Part shown: in pieces, positions 1-6,435 of the stretch
Numbering within the stretch: position 1 is the first letter of the stretch
How the letters are laid out: every line of letters begins with the position of its first letter
Source: a virus
Length of the DNA stretch: 28,740 bases
Direction: 5' to 3' (one strand)
Virus record (IMG/VR): IMGVR_UViG_3300025079_000017
Location: 1 to 28,740 of that record
Made by a program: the position numbers and the translations under genes
The notes under the pieces: generated by a model
The model's input: the letters and a program-made list of their open reading frames with translations, nothing else
What the model was told of the DNA's origin: nothing
Databases searched by the model: none

Positions 1-147
1 TTTAATTATGTAAGGCTTTGCTTTTTTATAAAATTAGTGTTCATAAACCTATCCCCTTCAAAGATTGCTGTTTTATTTACTTTATTAATATAAACTAGCA
101 TTTTATCTAGGTCTTTCATTACCGCCATACTTAACTTATCGCTACCC
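1..147. repeat. Left copy of the terminal direct repeat (contig-end redundancy)
   Basis: Bases 1-147 are repeated at 28593-28740. The only difference I see is a T run after 'aaggctttgc' that has six T here and seven in the right copy. The repeat lies inside the kinase gene and has no feature of its own. It may be a true short direct terminal repeat, or the overlap left when a circular or circularly permuted genome is linearised. The homopolymer mismatch suggests that the two ends were sequenced independently (long-read type error), because an exact k-mer overlap would be identical. Confidence 0.93.
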
Positions 148-302
148 TCAAAAGTAGAATTATCATATTTACCTACTACTATATTTTTATCTGTTTCGTT
201 AAAATAATTTAAACCAAGTTTAAATCCTTTACTGTTTTTAATTAGTTGTTTTAAAACCCAAGTCTTGCCAACTCCACACTCTCCAATTACCAATATAATC
301 AT
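6..302 (-). CDS. P-loop kinase of DNA base-modification type, frameshifted left copy
   Basis: A small P-loop NTPase with a Walker A motif GECGVGKT at residues 7-14 after a hydrophobic first strand. It also has GKYD at 44-47, EGSDKLSM at 52-59, and a Walker B-like strand ending FEGDRF at 81-86. This pattern fits the phage nucleoside/DNA-base kinases described next to TET/JBP dioxygenases and in 5-hydroxymethyluracil hypermodification pathways; that assignment is from family knowledge. The start overlaps the stop of the ParB-like gene by 4 bases (ATGA type). After residue 94 this copy ends in an aberrant QSLT because a T run is one base short. The right-end copy continues in frame, and joining the two gives a protein of about 163 residues. 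I read the break as a sequencing error rather than a real pseudogene. Confidence 0.85.
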   Translation of the reverse strand: MIILVIGECGVGKTWVLKQLIKNSKGFKLGLNYFNETDKNIVVGKYDNSTFEGSDKLSMAVMKDLDKMLVYINKVNKTAIFEGDRFMNTNFIKKQSLT

Positions 303-859
303 CTATCGTTTTTAAAGGCATTTAAAACAATTAATCCTACATTCATACCATCCTTTCTTGCTGTGTTTATTAATTCAGCAGCTTGATCGTAATGCTCAGG
401 TTCAAATTCAATTTGGATTGCCCTCTTTACTCCATCTATTTTGTCTTGTAAAGTATTGCCTAAATCTATATCATCTAAGGCTGAATAGTCCACAGCTTCT
501 TCCGGTTGCCAAACATCCATTCCCCATTCTCCTAGCTTTACATTATCCCATTCGTTTCCTAAACTATCCCAATCCCACTCTCCGAATCCTACATTATCCT
601 TTACGATAAATTCTTTTTTTTGTTCTTCTGTTAATCCTTTGGCTATCTTTACATTAACTTCTTTTAAACCTGCCTGAACACAGGCTTTGTAACGCATATT
701 GCCGCCTAGTATAGTCATATCTTCATCAACTATAATAGGTCTAAGTTCTAACATTTTAGGAAAATCCTTTATGCTTTGCACTAGTTTTTTAAATTTAGCT
801 TCCTTGATAATTCTAGGATTGCTTTCGTTTGGTTTTAACTGATTGATTTTTAGTTTCAT
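299..859 (-). CDS. ParB/Srx-like domain protein, probable DNA-modification partner
   Basis: A 186-residue protein with an N-terminal ParB/sulfiredoxin-like fold: ESNPR at 12-16, a hydrophobic strand near 41-50, and GGNMRYKA at 52-59. It then has KDNVGFGEWDWD near 88-99. Free-standing ParB-like domains of this kind are common in phages beside DNA methylases, kinases and TET/JBP oxygenases, where they probably bind or act on DNA; they are not partition proteins there. A second small region (146-183) is not recognised. It is the first gene of its operon. The late element TTCTATTATAT ends only 3 bases before its ATG, and its stop overlaps the kinase start. No methyltransferase domain is fused to it or encoded nearby. 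Confidence 0.88.
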   Translation of the reverse strand: MKLKINQLKPNESNPRIIKEAKFKKLVQSIKDFPKMLELRPIIVDEDMTILGGNMRYKACVQAGLKEVNVKIAKGLTEEQKKEFIVKDNVGFGEWDWDSLGNEWDNVKLGEWGMDVWQPEEAVDYSALDDIDLGNTLQDKIDGVKRAIQIEFEPEHYDQAAELINTARKDGMNVGLIVLNAFKNDR

Positions 860-862
860 AAT

Positions 863-873
863 ATATAATAGAA
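863..873 (-). promoter_or_regulatory. Repeated late element TTCTATTATAT (site 1)
   Basis: On the minus strand the 11-base string TTCTATTATAT ends 3 bases before the ATG of the ParB-like gene at 859. The same string precedes 12950, 15104 and 25317, and its 8-base core precedes 15802. It resembles an extended -10 box. At this spacing transcription would start almost at the ATG, so either the mRNA is nearly leaderless or the element works in translation. Confidence 0.55.
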
Positions 874-888
874 TTTTTTAGTATTTAT

Positions 889-1137
889 TTAGTAGTCCTC
901 ATTTATTCCCCTTTCTCCTATTAGCTTTTCTTTTGCTCCTTTCCATAAGTTATCTCTGTTTTTGCTTAGGCTTTCTTCAGTTCGTTTAAGACTTGGTATT
1001 CCTTCAAGTGGTTTGCTATCCATATACTTTCCACACTTACAAAGAGCCTCTTTTGTTTGCCACTCCCCATCAATATAGGATATAGTTGCTTTTGAAATAT
1101 CTTTAGTATTTCCGCACTTACATTTATATTCTGTCAT
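889..1137 (-). CDS. Small zinc-ribbon-like phage protein
   Basis: An 82-residue protein with two paired-cysteine knuckles, CKCG at 6-9 and CKCG at 33-36, which suggests that one zinc is bound. The middle is basic and polar (KPLEGIPSLKRTEESL), and no catalytic motif is seen. It starts with ATGA overlapping the stop of the DUF3310 gene upstream, so it belongs to the early operon and ends it before the late element at 863-873. I do not recognise a named family. It may bind nucleic acid or a host protein. Confidence 0.88.
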   Translation of the reverse strand: MTEYKCKCGNTKDISKATISYIDGEWQTKEALCKCGKYMDSKPLEGIPSLKRTEESLSKNRDNLWKGAKEKLIGERGINEDY

Positions 1138-1391
1138 TTCCTTACTCCTGTTGGTGCTAATGCTCCTGTTCTAGTCTTAGAAGTTAAGACATCTAATTCA
1201 AAATGTAAATGATGTATAGCCTTTCTAATATCTTCAAGACCGCCATCCTTGTGCTTATTCTTTGATCGTATTAAATAAGTTACTGCTGTACCTACATTGT
1301 AGCTAAGATCAAAGTTGCTTACAACATCTTTTGCCATATATCCGTTTTTACCTTTATAGTATTCAGGAATATTATCGTAATCTATTACCAT
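1134..1391 (-). CDS. DUF3310 family protein (nucleotide kinase-like)
   Basis: An 85-residue protein that carries the DUF3310 signature YN-x-G-x-AVTYLIR at 31-42, followed by K46, a GGLEDIRKAIHHL helix at 50-62 and a further helix. DUF3310 is frequent in phages and is often annotated as a nucleotide-kinase-like protein because a domain of this kind is found in the phage T7 nucleotide kinase. On its own it lacks a P-loop, so its activity is uncertain. It overlaps the stop of the small membrane-protein gene upstream and the start of the zinc-ribbon gene downstream, so it is translationally coupled in the early operon. Confidence 0.88.
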   Translation of the reverse strand: MVIDYDNIPEYYKGKNGYMAKDVVSNFDLSYNVGTAVTYLIRSKNKHKDGGLEDIRKAIHHLHFELDVLTSKTRTGALAPTGVRK

Positions 1392-1512
1392 TTTTAAAGT
1401 TTTTTAAATTATTATTAAGTTTCTTTCTCTCTATACTTCTTTCTACTTTTGCCAATATAAACACAAATAAAAAAACTAATACAACAATTCCTATAACTAA
1501 TTTAATTAGCAT
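1372..1512 (-). CDS. 46-residue single-span membrane protein
   Basis: A short open frame beginning MLIKLVIGIVVLVFLFVFIL, followed by a strongly basic and polar tail (KVERSIERKK and onward). This is a typical single transmembrane helix with a positive cytoplasmic tail. The ATG overlaps the last codons of the upstream 61-residue gene, and the stop lies 20 bases inside the DUF3310 gene. It therefore fills an otherwise empty gap of about 110 bases in a tightly packed operon, which supports it as a real gene. Function is unknown; small phage membrane proteins of this type can affect host envelope or superinfection processes. Confidence 0.6.
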   Translation of the reverse strand: MLIKLVIGIVVLVFLFVFILAKVERSIERKKLNNNLKNFKNGNRLR

Positions 1513-1687
1513 CTTCTAAAAGCTCTAAAAGTTGTACAGGTGTGTATATTGTTAAGTTGTTGCTGTAGTTTTTATAAATACAAGTAAAGTTTTCGTTCTT
1601 TCCTTTTTCCCAAGTCCAAAGGTTCTTTACGCCATTCTTGATGTTTTCTTTAAGTACCCACTTAATTGTTTTGTAAGTCTTTTTCAT
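1502..1687 (-). CDS. Hypothetical 61-residue early protein
   Basis: A small basic and aromatic-rich protein (MKKTYKTIKWVLKENIKNG, with WTWEKGKNE near 24-32 and a C-terminal helix TPVQLLELLEDAN). No family is recognised. Its ATG overlaps the TGA of the 40-residue gene upstream by 4 bases, and its end overlaps the membrane-protein start, which supports the reading frame. Length and context suggest an accessory early protein that takes over or modifies the host. Confidence 0.7.
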   Translation of the reverse strand: MKKTYKTIKWVLKENIKNGVKNLWTWEKGKNENFTCIYKNYSNNLTIYTPVQLLELLEDAN

Positions 1688-1806
1688 TTCTTTCTTTTTT
1701 TATATTTAACTCTATTGTCTTTCACATAATTTAAAGGCTGTTTAAATCCAAACATCATTACAAAAGTTCCTGTGGTATCAGGGCAGTACATTTTTATTTT
1801 AGTCAT
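1684..1806 (-). CDS. Hypothetical 40-residue basic protein
   Basis: A short frame, MTKIKMYCPDTTGTFVMMFG and onward, that ends in a highly basic tail (VKYKKRKK). The ATG lies within the last 8 bases of the upstream cysteine-rich gene, and the TGA overlaps the next ATG (ATGA). This double coupling is the main evidence. Without it there would be an unexplained gap of about 110 bases. No family is recognised. Confidence 0.6.
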   Translation of the reverse strand: MTKIKMYCPDTTGTFVMMFGFKQPLNYVKDNRVKYKKRKK

Positions 1807-2203
1807 TGTATTTGTTATAAAGTTTCTTTATTCCATCAAAACAAGTTGCTATACAAGAACCGCAATTAGTTCCTGTTCCATAGTTAGTATTGTGTATAGT
1901 ATTGTACAAAGTTATCATTCTTTTTTTGGCTGCTTGATTTTTTGCCCTTCCTGTTTTTAAGTCTTTCCATAAGTCAAGTATTTCATCTATCAAATGCTGA
2001 GGCAATTCATCAGGTGCTTTTATTACTTCTGTAGTTTTTAGCCAATATTTTTGCGGACATTCTTGACCTCCTATCCTAGCTTTAATTTTCATAAAACAAA
2101 GGCAACGCTTACAACTTCCAGTTGGCTTAAAGTAATATACACATTCCTTACATATTGCTAAGCGTTCTTCATATATTTCATCAGTAACAAAAAACCTATT
2201 CAT
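1799..2203 (-). CDS. Cysteine-rich zinc-binding phage protein
   Basis: A 134-residue protein. The N-terminal part has ERLAICKECVYY, then GSCKRCLCFM and QECPQKYW, so six or more cysteines within residues 13-52 suggest a zinc ribbon. A helical middle with DEILDLWKDL follows, and the C-terminus holds another cysteine cluster (TGTNCGSCIATCFDGI). The tail region resembles proteins seen widely in Bacteroidota phages and prophages, but I know no function. It sits directly downstream of the sigma-like gene with an 8-base overlap, so a role with transcription is possible but unproven. Confidence 0.88.
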   Translation of the reverse strand: MNRFFVTDEIYEERLAICKECVYYFKPTGSCKRCLCFMKIKARIGGQECPQKYWLKTTEVIKAPDELPQHLIDEILDLWKDLKTGRAKNQAAKKRMITLYNTIHNTNYGTGTNCGSCIATCFDGIKKLYNKYND

Positions 2204-2744
2204 CTACTAACTCTTTTTTAAGTATCTCTCTTACCTTGTCTATTGTAGTGAAAAGACTGTTTCGGCTTATGCCTGTTTTCTTTGCTAAAGAATCTAGTGT
2301 TTCTCCTGAGTAATAAAGTTGAAACACCTTTCTATCATACCAATATAAATCATTTAAAACTAAGTCTATTTTATCTAACTTTGTGAACCCTATATTTTCT
2401 ACTACTTCTTCAGGTAGATTATATATGCTTTTATGAAAATTATCAGCTTTTGTATTAGTCATATTATACCCTGATAAATTAGTGTAATATTTTTTGTACT
2501 TATAATAAAATGGGCTTCTTTTACTTGTTAAAGACCTCCTTAATACTACAGCACCGTACTTAGTTATTCCTTCTATTCCATCTTTATTATATATTTTTTC
2601 AAGTGTTTCAGGATTCATTTGAAGAAAGTAAAGCATACATTCTTGTACTGCATTGTCTATGTCTGTTTTGTCTGTTGTAAGTCCATAGCACATTTTTCTG
2701 AACTTATCACTTAGCTTTGATATTTCTAGATAGATTTTATTCAC
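2196..2744 (-). CDS. Sigma-70-like factor encoded by the phage
   Basis: A 182-residue protein with the layout of a small sigma-70-family factor. The N-terminal helical region includes DKTDIDNAVQECMLYFLQ, which resembles region 2 (the ECF/RpoE type begins similarly). The C-terminal region 4-like helix-turn-helix is DRKVFQLYYSGETLDSLAKK then TGISRNSLFTTIDKVREIL, near residues 135-175. Such factors recruit host RNA polymerase to phage promoters, or act as DNA-binding late regulators. The repeated TTCTATTATAT element in front of late genes is a natural candidate target (inference). It is less than the usual sigma length and poorly conserved in the middle, so it could instead be a transcriptional activator with only the region-4 fold. 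Confidence 0.75.
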   Translation of the reverse strand: MNKIYLEISKLSDKFRKMCYGLTTDKTDIDNAVQECMLYFLQMNPETLEKIYNKDGIEGITKYGAVVLRRSLTSKRSPFYYKYKKYYTNLSGYNMTNTKADNFHKSIYNLPEEVVENIGFTKLDKIDLVLNDLYWYDRKVFQLYYSGETLDSLAKKTGISRNSLFTTIDKVREILKKELVDE

Positions 2745-3093
2745 TTGGTTCTTCTAAGTTATCTATCTTATCTGCAACATCTGAAACTAATTGTTCTAAT
2801 ATTACTTTGTAGGCTCTTATTACAGATCTATTTTTATTAGTTTCTAGCCCTGCAAAAAAGCCATTTGTAGCAACTGATAGATTAATAGGAATTATCATAA
2901 GCCAGTCGTACCAATTATTCTCTCTTTTTCCTGATCCGTAATTATTATGGTATTCAATTATTACTTCTATAACATCTAAGTAATTGTGGTATCTTGATTT
3001 AGAGCCAACTTCTTTAGCAAACTCTTTACACAATGCAATGTAACCTTCTATAATTGTTTGGTGTTCAGCACTTGCATAAATTGGCTTTATCAT
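2737..3093 (-). CDS. Hypothetical 118-residue early protein
   Basis: A mostly helical protein with an aromatic patch (NNWYDWLMIIPINLSVATNG) and a charged C-terminal helix ending NLEEPSE. No catalytic motif or known family is seen. It overlaps the sigma-like gene start by 8 bases, so the two are likely translated together, and it could be a partner or regulator of that factor. A 21-base spacer separates it from the NinG gene upstream. Confidence 0.82.
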   Translation of the reverse strand: MIKPIYASAEHQTIIEGYIALCKEFAKEVGSKSRYHNYLDVIEVIIEYHNNYGSGKRENNWYDWLMIIPINLSVATNGFFAGLETNKNRSVIRAYKVILEQLVSDVADKIDNLEEPSE

Positions 3094-3114
3094 TTGCCAA
3101 ATTTAAGAAAACTT

Positions 3115-3522
3115 TTATTCTATTCCTTTTTCTTTTTTTAAGTTTTCAACAAGGTCTTTATAATAACTCACCTCCTCCTCATACCAATATTTATGAGTCT
3201 TTATGGTTTTTCTAGAAATACGCTCTAATTCTTCAGCAGTTCCTTCTCCATACTTTGAGTCTAAAGCTACTGAGAATTTATATTGCTCACCTGCTTTGAA
3301 CATATTACAGCCCACACATTGGACTTGACAATTCTCTTCATCCCACCTAGTAGCTAAATGTTTTCGACTTTGAAAATGACCGTTTTGCATACCTTTTTTA
3401 TAATGCTTAACACAACCGCAAGTAAAGCATTGTACCATTCCCTCATCTGTTGCATCTCTAAGCCTTATGTAAAGGCTAAACCATTTGTCTAGTTCTTTTT
3501 TAAGTTTGCTTATTGACTTCAT
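3115..3522 (-). CDS. ninG: NinG/Rap-like recombination nuclease
   Basis: A 135-residue protein matching the lambda NinG (Rap) family. It has paired cysteines CFTC at 32-35, NGHFQSR at 47-53, RWDEENCQVQC around 59-69, and a second knuckle C-V-G-C with N73 and G78. These are the zinc and HNH-like residues of the family. Lambda NinG/Rap cuts Holliday-type and branched recombination intermediates; a similar role in phage recombination or resolution before packaging is likely here. It overlaps the HNH gene upstream by 23 bases. Length is shorter than the lambda protein (about 200 residues), but the core is intact. Confidence 0.85.
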   Translation of the reverse strand: MKSISKLKKELDKWFSLYIRLRDATDEGMVQCFTCGCVKHYKKGMQNGHFQSRKHLATRWDEENCQVQCVGCNMFKAGEQYKFSVALDSKYGEGTAEELERISRKTIKTHKYWYEEEVSYYKDLVENLKKEKGIE

Positions 3523-3721
3523 ATATCTGTATTAAATTTTCTATTTCATCTCTTGGAATAAATCCTGATTGATGTATTACCATATGAACCATAGAAGGGA
3601 TTGCAATTAAATTATCTAAACTATTATTTTCGTGATTAAAGTCTATATGGTGAACTTCCCAATTATCGGGAATTTGACCTATATTTTGTTCATAGAGTTT
3701 TCTGTAATTAGTTGTTTTCAT
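3500..3721 (-). CDS. Small HNH endonuclease
   Basis: A 73-residue protein that is essentially one HNH domain: VHHIDFNHENNSLDNL at 23-38 with catalytic H24-H25, N33 and the DNL turn, then HMVIHQ with H46 and H50. HNH proteins nick or cut DNA, either as homing enzymes or in phage DNA processing. No DNA-recognition domain is attached. It sits between replication-type genes and NinG, with overlaps at both ends, so it may be a mobile homing gene that has settled in the operon or a working partner of NinG. Confidence 0.85.
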   Translation of the reverse strand: MKTTNYRKLYEQNIGQIPDNWEVHHIDFNHENNSLDNLIAIPSMVHMVIHQSGFIPRDEIENLIQIYEVNKQT

Positions 3722-4016
3722 ATCCTAAGTCTTTACGCCATTTATCTTGATAAGTTCCTTTTCTTAAGTAGTATTTTTTCCCTCTGTATTTAGGTTCTTC
3801 TTCTTGTAGCTTTGCTCTTGCTCTTTTAATGCTTGGGGCTGAAGTAAATTTATTACTAGCATATAGTTTTAAAAACTCTACGATTGGTGTTGATTGAGTT
3901 ATTCCTTCTATATGTGTAAGTTCTTCAGCCCATATATTAGAACATAACCTATTATCATTATCTCTTAAATCAGGGTACATATTTAGCCAAAATTTAACTT
4001 TTTCTTTTGTTTTCAT
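3708..4016 (-). CDS. Conserved phage hypothetical, replication region
   Basis: A 102-residue protein with a motif near the N-terminus, MYPDLRDNDNRLCSNIW, then LKLYASNKFTSAPSIKRARA and a basic C-terminus (KYRGKKYYLRKG). I recognise this pattern as common in flavobacterial phage early regions but know of no function. The basic tail suggests nucleic-acid binding. It is coupled by a 4-base overlap to the gene upstream and by 14 bases to the HNH gene. Confidence 0.88.
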   Translation of the reverse strand: MKTKEKVKFWLNMYPDLRDNDNRLCSNIWAEELTHIEGITQSTPIVEFLKLYASNKFTSAPSIKRARAKLQEEEPKYRGKKYYLRKGTYQDKWRKDLGYENN

Positions 4017-4381
4017 CTTAATAGTTTTAAAGGTTCTTGATAATATAATGTTTCTTGTTTTGGTTTTCCTAAAGTGTGAACTTCATAGTAAGCATTGTCT
4101 ATTACTTTCTTATGGGCATAAGACCAACGATAAAAAGTTCTGATGTTTAAAAAGGGTTCTTCTTTTCCAAACCTTACGCCTAATCTAAAGGCATCTTCAA
4201 TTTGATTAAAAGTCATATTACCAAACCTCTTTTCTTGTATTAAGTCCTGAGCAAATATCTTAGAAAGACTAGCTAATGTTTTTCCATCAGTATTATGACC
4301 TATTTCTACTTTTGTGGTATTTAATAAATCATATACCTTTTCAGTAAGTTCTTGTAAGTTTTCTTTTTTTAATGGTTTCAT
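4013..4381 (-). CDS. Conserved phage hypothetical, replication region
   Basis: A 122-residue helical protein with KVEIGHNTDGKTLASLSKIF at about 25-44, FNQIEDAFRLGVRFGKEEPF near 79-98, and IRTFYRWSYAHKK after it, ending YYQEPLKLLR. It is typical of Bacteroidota phage replication blocks. It lies directly after the winged-helix gene with a 4-base overlap. Its place suggests a replication accessory role such as helicase loading, but I cannot show this from sequence. Confidence 0.88.
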   Translation of the reverse strand: MKPLKKENLQELTEKVYDLLNTTKVEIGHNTDGKTLASLSKIFAQDLIQEKRFGNMTFNQIEDAFRLGVRFGKEEPFLNIRTFYRWSYAHKKVIDNAYYEVHTLGKPKQETLYYQEPLKLLR

Positions 4382-4995
4382 AAGTATTCTTTTCCTTTTA
4401 GGTATTCGTTAATTTGTGAATCTATTTTTGACATTGTAGGTTTTTTATAATTTCTTTTCTCCCAAGTAATTACAGCTTGTTTCCAATCCTTCATTTTATT
4501 TTTACCAATCATCCAACCCTTAGATTCGTAGAAACTTATAAAAGCCTCTGCATCTATATTATTATTTCTTTCTTTACAATATTTTTCAACTTCTAAAATA
4601 GTGGGCTTTTTAAAGTATTTATTTATTATTTTTATTTCTTTATTCTTATTAATAGAAGTTAAGTTTGTAGCTGACAAGTTGTTTAGAAACTTAACAACTA
4701 GTTGTTCATTTATTTTAAAGTATTGTTTTGCAGGTATGCCTTTTCTTTTGACTTCTATAAGCCCCTCCTTTTTAAGCGTTGTAAGACACTTTCTTTGCTG
4801 ATAAGCAGTTAGTGTAGTGTCTTTCTCTATGTTAGCTTCAGTATTAAAAAACCACCCATCAGTCATACCATTTGCTATAAAGTATTCTTCTTTTGAAATT
4901 AGGTCAGCAAGTAGGACTGCTTCTTTCAACCCTACTCGCTTTGCCAATTCTTTGTTCAATACTATAAAAGCGGTGCTACTTAAAAGGTGTTTCAT
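4378..4995 (-). CDS. Winged-helix replication initiator/organiser-like protein
   Basis: A 205-residue protein. Residues about 45-115 form a winged helix-turn-helix (FFNTEANIEKDTTLTAYQQR, then LTTLKKEGLIEVKRKGIPAK with the wing ending YFKIN). The C-terminal part (about 130-185), including EKYCKERN and FISFYESKGWMIGKNKMKDW, has the DnaD/replisome-organiser-like pattern seen in phage initiators. It probably binds the phage origin and recruits the host helicase. It overlaps the DnaA-like gene by 4 bases. There is no primase, helicase or polymerase in the window, so this protein is the best candidate for replisome recruitment. Confidence 0.75.
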   Translation of the reverse strand: MKHLLSSTAFIVLNKELAKRVGLKEAVLLADLISKEEYFIANGMTDGWFFNTEANIEKDTTLTAYQQRKCLTTLKKEGLIEVKRKGIPAKQYFKINEQLVVKFLNNLSATNLTSINKNKEIKIINKYFKKPTILEVEKYCKERNNNIDAEAFISFYESKGWMIGKNKMKDWKQAVITWEKRNYKKPTMSKIDSQINEYLKGKEYL

Positions 4996-5501
4996 ATAAT
5001 CTTAATTGTATAGTGGTAATCTTGCAGGGCTAAATTAACATTTTCTAATTGATTAGAGAAATCAAAATAAGAAGTTTTTATTATACATTTTATTTGACCA
5101 CTAGTTACTTCTAGAAATACATCAGGGTCTAAAGTTTCTTTAACACCATTTTTTAACAAGTACCTTTTCATAAAATCTTTATCTAAGAAAAATTCTTTAG
5201 TTCCCCCAATATCTTTATAGGCTTTATAAATTTTATTAAAGGTATTTCTATACACTAAACAGGTAGCATAGTTTTTTTTGTGTGTATATTCATAATGATA
5301 AATAAGACTTCTATCTCTATTTAAAACTTTACCTATAATTGATCTATGTATATCTTCTTCAGTTCTACCTATATACCCTGCAACAGCCCTAGCTACTTGT
5401 AAGGGTCGCTTCCTACTTCTTAAAGCAAGTGCGCCATCAGGCAGCCCTAGAACCCTAGTTGTAAGGCTGCATAGTTTTTTAAAGTTATCTTCTGCTGTCA
5501 T
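4992..5501 (-). CDS. DnaA domain-IV-like DNA-binding protein
   Basis: A 169-residue protein. Residues 28-77 resemble the C-terminal DNA-binding domain of DnaA: RSRKRPLQVARAVAGYIG, then a spacer and IIGKVLNRDRSLIYHYEYTH, which parallels the IG-x-x-F-x-R-D-H-S/T-x-V signature. The usual histidine is replaced by arginine (RDRS). There is no AAA+ ATPase domain; the C-terminal 90 residues are unlike DnaA and are not recognised. It may bind DnaA-box-like sites at the phage origin, or compete with host DnaA. It sits between the SSB-like and winged-helix genes, so a role in initiation fits. Confidence 0.75.
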   Translation of the reverse strand: MTAEDNFKKLCSLTTRVLGLPDGALALRSRKRPLQVARAVAGYIGRTEEDIHRSIIGKVLNRDRSLIYHYEYTHKKNYATCLVYRNTFNKIYKAYKDIGGTKEFFLDKDFMKRYLLKNGVKETLDPDVFLEVTSGQIKCIIKTSYFDFSNQLENVNLALQDYHYTIKII

Positions 5502-5812
5502 TAGAAAGGCATTTCATCAGTTTCTCCAACAGTTTCTTTCCCTAGTTTAGCAATAAGCCACCCATCTATATTATGAAAGTATTTGCCGTTGTACTCCCTT
5601 GAAGATAAGTTAATTGAAACATTTACATCAGATCCTACTTCAATATCTCTAAGGCTTTTGATCTTATCACCAAAGAAACTTATTGCTACTTCTTTGTTAT
5701 AGTCTGTCCCTGACTGCTCTACAAGTATAGACTGTTTTCTCCATTCTTTTCCTGCTTTTGATATACCGCTTTCTATTGGTAATTTTTGTGTTAATTTTCC
5801 TATAATATCCAT
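5501..5812 (-). CDS. DUF3127 OB-fold single-strand DNA-binding-like protein
   Basis: A 103-residue protein of DUF3127 type, a Bacteroidota OB-fold family. Seen here are the IIGKLTQKLP first strand, SGISKAGKEWRKQSILVE, VAISFFGDKI and NLSSREYNGKYFHNIDGW. The last residues, DEMPF, mimic the acidic hydrophobic tip of bacterial SSB (D-D-D-I-P-F) that docks partner proteins. It probably coats single-stranded phage DNA and recruits host replication or repair enzymes. It is coupled by TAATG to the basic coiled-coil gene upstream and overlaps the DnaA-like gene by one base. Confidence 0.85.
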   Translation of the reverse strand: MDIIGKLTQKLPIESGISKAGKEWRKQSILVEQSGTDYNKEVAISFFGDKIKSLRDIEVGSDVNVSINLSSREYNGKYFHNIDGWLIAKLGKETVGETDEMPF

Positions 5813-5976
5813 TATTTGTTTTTTATTTGATTAATTTCATTTTTAGATTCTGCTACTATTTTTTGTTCTTCAGGTGTCATAGCTGACCATTTATCCTGTA
5901 TTTCCTTGATTCGTTTCTCTAACAATTCAAGCCTAGCTTTACTAGGGTTTTCTTTTTTTGCTTTCTTTTTTGCCAT
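5812..5976 (-). CDS. 54-residue lysine-rich coiled-coil protein
   Basis: A short frame beginning MAKKKAKKENPSKARLELLE, continuing as a charged helix (KRIKEIQDKW, then MTPEEQKIVAESKNEINQI). It starts 8 bases after the stop of the annealase-like gene and ends with TAATG overlap with the SSB-like gene, so it fills a gap of about 170 bases exactly. The basic N-terminus suggests DNA or RNA binding. No family is recognised. Confidence 0.75.
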   Translation of the reverse strand: MAKKKAKKENPSKARLELLEKRIKEIQDKWSAMTPEEQKIVAESKNEINQIKNK

Positions 5977-5984
5977 TTTATTTA

Positions 5985-6386
5985 TTATTGATTATTACTC
6001 TTTTTAAATGATTCACTTTCATCTTCTCCAAATACTCCTAACTCGTAGAAGCCTGTTAGCTTTAATACTGCTCGGCTCATTGCCCTTTTCTCTGCCATTT
6101 CCATAACATACCAAGTATTGCAGTTCCCATCTTTAAACCCTTCTCCTTTAAGGGCTGAACCGAATGTTTGTATATATGTTTCAGTTTCATCTTTCTTTGC
6201 GTGAGCTTTAACAACACAAAAGTCCTTTTCACATTTAATAACTTCATAGTCAATTTCTATGTTTTCTATTGCCTGAATCTTATCTATTCCGCTTCTAGTT
6301 ATGATGACATAATGTTGATGCTTAAAAACATCTTCTTTTTCTAATCCGTAATGTAAATACTTTTGCTTAATCTTTTCTGTTTTCAT
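5985..6386 (-). CDS. Possible single-strand annealing (Rad52/Erf-like) protein
   Basis: A 133-residue protein. The N-terminal part (HYVIITRSGIDKIQAIENIE) and the later helix MEMAEKRAMSRAVLKLTGFY at about 94-113 recall the layout of phage annealases, in which an A-E-x-R-A-x-x-R-A-L helix follows a beta sheet. The C-terminus is acidic (FGEDESESF). Its place just before an SSB-like protein also fits recombination. This is a fold-level guess; profile search would be decisive. It is the first gene after an untranslated stretch of about 70 bases that holds candidate promoter boxes. Confidence 0.55.
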   Translation of the reverse strand: MKTEKIKQKYLHYGLEKEDVFKHQHYVIITRSGIDKIQAIENIEIDYEVIKCEKDFCVVKAHAKKDETETYIQTFGSALKGEGFKDGNCNTWYVMEMAEKRAMSRAVLKLTGFYELGVFGEDESESFKKSNNQ

Positions 6387-6435
6387 ATATTCTTTTTTTG
6401 TGCCTACTTAAAAGGGCTTCGGCTTTCCCTGTGAA

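Noticed and set aside
358-609. Open frame of 83 codons on the plus strand
   Set aside because: Lies wholly opposite the ParB-like gene, with a low-complexity Leu/Pro-rich product and no supporting context. The same holds for the other plus-strand frames of the window (for example 1331-1519, 15322-15552, 25522-25923).
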